From Staphylococcus nepalensis (lineage in GTDB: Bacteria; Bacillota; Bacilli; Staphylococcales; Staphylococcaceae): 64,000 nucleotides of DNA. The stretch spans positions 62,001 through 126,000 of the forward strand of contig NZ_BMCF01000008.1 in NCBI RefSeq assembly GCF_014635045.1. The letters run 5' to 3'. Under the pieces are notes generated by a model. The model was not told the DNA's origin and did not search any database. It saw only the letters and a list, made by a program, of their open reading frames with translations. Shown one piece after another: positions 60,611 through 64,000 of the stretch. How positions within the stretch are numbered: position 1 is the first letter of the stretch; the number at the start of each line of letters is the position of its first letter. A program made the translations under genes and the position numbers.

Positions 60611-61075
60611 ATGGTGAAACATTTAATACCAACTGATCCATTCAAATTAAATAATAAGAAACTTCACTTTAATGACTTTAAGAATTTAGAAATTGTTAAC
60701 AAACCCATTTGTCACATCTATAAAACGCAGGGCAAGTATCACTATTTAGAAATAGACTTTATAACATGTGATTGGTGTTTGTCGGGTTTAGGACAGGCAA
60801 CGCTGCAATCAAGGTTAAACACTGAATCAATCTTCTTGTGGTTAAGAGGATACAATTTGAAACTCAACTATAACAGTGTAGGGCATATGACAATATATTT
60901 ACGTGGTGATCATTTAGCGATTAATTATTTACTAGATGAAATTAATAAACTCACTGCAGATGCTAAATATTGGCAGAAATACAGAGATGGTAAACGTATG
61001 TTAGAAATTGATAGAAATAGTCACTATGTTATGCCGACACACCATATTAAAGGTAATACACAGAAAATAAGTTAA
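60611..61075 (+). CDS. Hypothetical island protein
   Basis: 154 residues with a beta-rich middle (HYLEIDFITCDWCLSGLG) and a helical, basic C-terminus. AGGAGG precedes the ATG. It is conserved-looking but I do not recognise a family. It lies in the rightward operon behind the origin, in the place where SaPIs carry phage-interference genes, so such a role is possible. Confidence 0.7.
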   Translation: MVKHLIPTDPFKLNNKKLHFNDFKNLEIVNKPICHIYKTQGKYHYLEIDFITCDWCLSGLGQATLQSRLNTESIFLWLRGYNLKLNYNSVGHMTIYLRGDHLAINYLLDEINKLTADAKYWQKYRDGKRMLEIDRNSHYVMPTHHIKGNTQKIS

Positions 61076-61087
61076 GGGAGTGTTTCC

Positions 61088-61297
61088 ATGAATCACAAAC
61101 GGATAGCACATCAGATTCTAGCTCGTTTACCTACCCATGTGAACAATGTATCGAATAGATATATTAATTCATTGATTAAACAACACACTAGAAAAGAGAA
61201 AGACTTTAACGAAATAAAACGAATTATAAATCAAAATCGAAAGAAGGAATTTAATTATGACAAAAACAGTACAAGACAATACAATCAATATCTTTGA
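61088..61297 (+). CDS. Small basic island protein
   Basis: 69 residues, strongly basic (many Lys, Arg, His) and helical. GGGAG precedes the ATG. Its end overlaps the next gene by 41 bases in another frame, so translation is probably coupled. It may bind nucleic acid. No family recognised. Confidence 0.6.
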   Translation: MNHKRIAHQILARLPTHVNNVSNRYINSLIKQHTRKEKDFNEIKRIINQNRKKEFNYDKNSTRQYNQYL

Positions 61298-61886
61298 TAA
61301 CCAAATCTATGATAAAGGTGTTAGATCTAAAAAGCTCAAGCAAGAATATAATCAATTAACAGAACGTATTAAAGATATCAGTCATAAAATAGAATATTAT
61401 CGTAAAAATGACGATTATGCTGAAGCTACTAAATTGAAGAGACAACAGTCAGATTTAGAGAATGAGTTGGTAGAATTAGATGATAAATTGAACGAAGAAG
61501 ATTTCAAAGTAACTGCTGAAGAATTTGAAGAGTTTTATAAGGCATACAACGGAGAAATGTCAGAATTTAAGGCTGAACATCAAAAATTATCAGAAGAAAT
61601 GAATAATAAGCTGAAAGAAGTTATGAAAGTATATCGCAAAATGGTCGAAAACAAAAATGAGGCAGGTCGCCGTGTTTCTCGTGAACAATATGTTAAACAC
61701 GAAAAACTAGCGCCTAATGCAACTTACAATCATTATAAAGGGCAAATTTTCGACCATGAAGTTAATTTGGATAAAGATAAGCATGATACAACGCCAAGAG
61801 GCTATGCATGGAAACTAGAGAAAGCATTAGATGCCGTTTCTCGTGATGAGTTCCAAAAATATCACTATGGCCATAAACAGTGGTAA
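61257..61886 (+). CDS. Coiled-coil island protein
   Basis: 209 residues, with a long heptad-rich central region (about 20-135) of Glu, Lys and Leu, then a C-terminal domain with HYKGQIFDHEVNLDKDK and RDEFQKYHYGH. AAGGAA precedes the ATG. The length and helical content would suit a partner of phage capsid or replication proteins, but I recognise no family and claim none. Confidence 0.7.
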   Translation: MTKTVQDNTINIFDNQIYDKGVRSKKLKQEYNQLTERIKDISHKIEYYRKNDDYAEATKLKRQQSDLENELVELDDKLNEEDFKVTAEEFEEFYKAYNGEMSEFKAEHQKLSEEMNNKLKEVMKVYRKMVENKNEAGRRVSREQYVKHEKLAPNATYNHYKGQIFDHEVNLDKDKHDTTPRGYAWKLEKALDAVSRDEFQKYHYGHKQW

Positions 61887-61897
61887 GGAGGTAACCT

Positions 61898-62353
61898 ATG
61901 CTTAGAACAATTAAACAATCAGATCATAATATTAAATATAATAGCGCTAAGAATCGAATTACGTTTAAAGCACTAACAGAAGGTGCATCGGCTGAAATCA
62001 GCGATACAAAGGGTGCAGATACGACACATCAAAGTTTTAAATCTGTTGAGATAGGCAAAGGTGCTTTGAATGATGTTAAAGATAATGATAAATTGTGCGT
62101 GATGATGAATAACAATATGCAGGGAAATATACTCGCATCCATCTCAAGAGAGAACCTCATTGTTTTGAATAACAAAGGTATCTTAGGTATAGCAATAACT
62201 GTTGATGAAAGACCTATACTGAAAGAATTTGTGAAGTTGGTACAGCAGAACAAGATTAAGAGTGTACAAATTTATTCAGATGCTTTAACAATTCACAATA
62301 ACCATATTGAAAAAGTAAATAATATTCGTGCGATTTCTATTAATACTAAGTAG
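61898..62353 (+). CDS. Hypothetical island protein
   Basis: 151 residues with a mixed alpha/beta pattern. AAGGAGG lies six bases before the ATG. It is the last gene before the terminator-like hairpin at 62521 and the ORF-less stretch. No family recognised. Confidence 0.7.
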   Translation: MLRTIKQSDHNIKYNSAKNRITFKALTEGASAEISDTKGADTTHQSFKSVEIGKGALNDVKDNDKLCVMMNNNMQGNILASISRENLIVLNNKGILGIAITVDERPILKEFVKLVQQNKIKSVQIYSDALTIHNNHIEKVNNIRAISINTK

Positions 62354-62395
62354 TGAGAAGTGGCTTTATGATAGCGTTCATGTTATAATATAGAT

Positions 62396-62556
62396 ATTGA
62401 AGATATTTTAAATCTTTAATACTGAGCGCTCAATATTAAAGTCTAAATTAGCCATTGGGTATATTACTCCTTATTATTTTCATTAGGTTCTAGTTCTGTG
62501 TAATCTTGTGCACGTTGACGAAGGCCATCACTATTTTATTGGTGGTGGTCTTTTCT
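62396..62556 (+). ncRNA. Candidate small RNA of the island
   Basis: An extended -10 box (TGTTATAAT at 62381-62389) precedes 160 bases with no frame, a GAGCGCTC palindrome at 62424-62431 and a hairpin with T-tail (AGGCCATCACTA / TGGTGGTGGTCTTTTCTT) at 62521-62556. That is the layout of a short stand-alone transcript. The hairpin could instead end the upstream operon. Confidence 0.35.
62521..62556 (+). terminator. Terminator after the island's rightward operon
   Basis: AGGCCATCACTA pairs with TGGTGGTGGTCT using a few G-U pairs, followed by TTTTCTT. Confidence 0.65.
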
Positions 62557-63527
62557 TATAAGTAACCAGATAGGCTAGATGAAAGTAAGGCTATGTTAGA
62601 TGGGGCAGATGTATATAAAGCGTATCAATATATTAAAGGTATAGTTATAAATAGACTGCACAATTAAGGACACAGTGATTAAGCTACCTATATTAAAGGT
62701 CAGGCTATTAAACACACAGTTAATAAGGTTGCTGCTTTAAGTGTGAGGATTAGATCCAACTAATAAGATAGTTCATCTAGAAGTTTCATTGTGATTGTTC
62801 ATCAACATTCAAAAAGAAGAAACAAATTGTAATTGTTATTTGATTTCGAATTAAGAATGATTAATCAATTAAGATTAATTGTTTAAGTTAATTCATTTGT
62901 TGATGTTCTTCTGTTAAGTTTCATTGATGATTGAGCTCAGAAGATAAAACTTTTAGTTGAAGATAAATGATTTCTGTTGTTGAATCAATTCAATTGTGAA
63001 GTTCAATCATTAAATTATAATTGTTGAATCCAAAAGTAAATTGAGATTTGAATTACAAAAAGTTTGTGAGAATAAATTTAAAAAGTAAATCGAAAACTAA
63101 ATTAAGTTTCTGACTTCAAATAATAAAAATAAATATTAATTATTGTTATTAGATTAGATGATAAGTAACAACAATATGAGAAGCACAAACGAGTTACTAA
63201 TCGTTATGACTAAGCGTGAATGGTTTGCTTATATACAATGGTGTTTGTAGCCATTTAGAGAGTGATACAGCTCATGTATAGATGATTATATATTAAGTGT
63301 TACAAACTGTTATATGAGGCCTGAAAGCTATTTAAATAGATAGATTAAAAGTGAATAAATAGGCTGATTAAAAGCGAAGTTTTTAGCGATAAATATAATT
63401 GAATAAAGTAAGTGTGAATTAAATACTATGAATAAATTTAATGGGATAGATAATTTAATCGGGCAGTGAAAATAATACTGGAGATTATAAAAAAGAAAAT
63501 GAAATTTGAAAAAAATAATTTCTAATT

Positions 63528-63600
63528 TTAAAGGGGGGCGTTGAATTTGCGCCCAGCCTTTTTGAAAACGAATTAAACGAGCCCGTCTTAAACGTAACCA
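63528..63600 (+). other. Candidate cos (packaging) region upstream of the terminase gene
   Basis: A G-run (AAAGGGGGGCGTTGAATTTG) is followed by CGCCCAGCCTTTTTGAAAAC and a GC-richer block in otherwise AT-rich DNA. A poly-G or poly-C tract then CTTTTTGAAAAC is what I remember upstream of small-terminase genes in cos-type Gram-positive phages. The position, 140-215 bases before the terminase start, fits. Confidence 0.4.
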
Positions 63601-63742
63601 AAAGTTGAAAAGAAAAGGTAAAAATGCGGGAAATAAAGAAGTCAATTCGGGAAATAATAGCGAGTTTTAAGGACGTGGTATTTTACGACCCCACAATAAC
63701 TACTAAATTTAAAAATCAAGTCAAAATAAAGGGAGATGACAT

Positions 63743-64000
63743 ATGATGGCACAAAGAAAATTGTTATCACAACAGAAAAGTAGACTAACGAAAGAAGCTC
63801 AGGACAAAAAGCGAGATACAGAAAAAGCAATGCGACAACTCACATCTTTAACACCAGAACCACCAGAATGGTTAGATGATACAGCCACAGATGAATGGCA
63901 TAGAATTTATCCATTACTAGAAGAATTGCCCGTTGCTAGTCTTGATCTAATGCTTGTTAGTACATATTGCCAAGCTTATTCTGATTATATCAATGCTACA
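63743..64000 (+). CDS. terS: P27-type phage terminase small subunit, N-terminal part (runs off the window)
   Basis: About 86 residues are visible from the ATG at 63743 (GGGAG seven bases upstream; a second ATG follows directly). TPEPPEWLDDTATDEWHRIYPLLEEL is the opening of the P27 family of small terminase subunits, used by cos-type phages. In PICIs a private TerS redirects phage packaging to island DNA. The 3' end, and whether a large subunit or capsid genes follow, cannot be seen. Confidence 0.88.
   Translation, partial: MMAQRKLLSQQKSRLTKEAQDKKRDTEKAMRQLTSLTPEPPEWLDDTATDEWHRIYPLLEELPVASLDLMLVSTYCQAYSDYINAT

Larger units (their letters stand above)
62354..63742. other. 1.4-kb ORF-less region of the island
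   Basis: No open frame on either strand looks real. It starts with a promoter-like site and hairpin (see the candidate RNA) and continues with degenerate repeats, for example TATATTAAAGGT at 62629 and 62689, TTGTTGAATC at 62977 and 63021, and AAGTTTCATTG near 62783 and 62918. It ends with a cos-like segment before the terminase gene. Decayed genes or a non-coding packaging/regulatory region both fit. Confidence 0.55.

Noticed and set aside
63328..63645. A 105-codon minus-strand open frame before the terminase gene
   Set aside because: It is composed mostly of Phe/Leu/Ile from the complement of A-rich DNA, has no ribosome site and overlaps the cos-like segment; likely chance.

Overview
The window is a stretch of a low-GC Firmicute chromosome and almost certainly Staphylococcus. 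The gene order nrdIEF - sstABCD - murB - tagO - comFA/comFC - hpf - secA - prfB - uvrBA - hprK - lgt - trxB - rapZ - yvcK - whiA is the staphylococcal backbone as I know it from S. aureus. Individual proteins (an EMYY-motif lipoprotein, GdpS, a FakB1-type DegV protein) are also staphylococcal. The species is not settled by the sequence. Differences from S. aureus, such as two adjacent POT peptide transporters and a YitT-family gene after whiA where S. aureus has clpP, suggest a coagulase-negative species.

Layout. 1-5.6 kb, mostly minus strand: the start of a diacylglycerol-kinase-like gene, two tandem POT transporters, queF and an EamA transporter. 6.2-10 kb: class Ib ribonucleotide reductase genes nrdI-nrdE-nrdF behind paired NrdR boxes. 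10.1-14.1 kb: the sstABCD iron-siderophore uptake operon behind a Fur box. 14.4-21.1 kb: small proteins, murB, a GrpB-like protein, the EMYY lipoprotein, a bacilliredoxin-like gene broken by an apparent 10-bp deletion, glycerate kinase and an IS1182-family transposase remnant. 21.3-30.5 kb: pepT with a two-gene ThrE-type exporter, gdpS, tagO, yigZ, fakB1 and comFA-comFC. 30.6-53.5 kb: hpf, secA, prfB (with its programmed +1 frameshift), a LysM-CHAP cell-wall hydrolase, an HD phosphohydrolase, csbA, uvrB-uvrA, hprK-lgt-acetyltransferase-TPR protein, trxB, rapZ-yvcK-whiA, a YitT protein and a small unknown gene.

From about 53.7 kb to the end of the window lies an integrated element that I read as a phage-inducible chromosomal island (PICI, SaPI-like). 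Leftward genes are a tyrosine integrase and an XRE repressor. Rightward genes are a Cro-like regulator, a Bro-N antirepressor, small ORFs and a 780-residue primase-polymerase/SF3 helicase. Immediately behind the helicase is an origin built from about ten copies of a TGTGCAYGAA iteron flanking an AT-rich block. Further small unknown genes follow, then a 1.4-kb ORF-less stretch with a possible small RNA and a cos-like segment, and finally the start of a P27-type small terminase. No capsid or tail gene is visible, but the window ends inside the terminase gene, so the right end, any cargo and attR are not seen.

Genes work in recognisable units: dNTP synthesis (nrd), iron acquisition (sst), cell-wall synthesis (murB, tagO, lgt, the rapZ-yvcK-whiA group), excision repair (uvrBA under a LexA box), competence (comFA/FC) and a self-contained replication and packaging module (the island).
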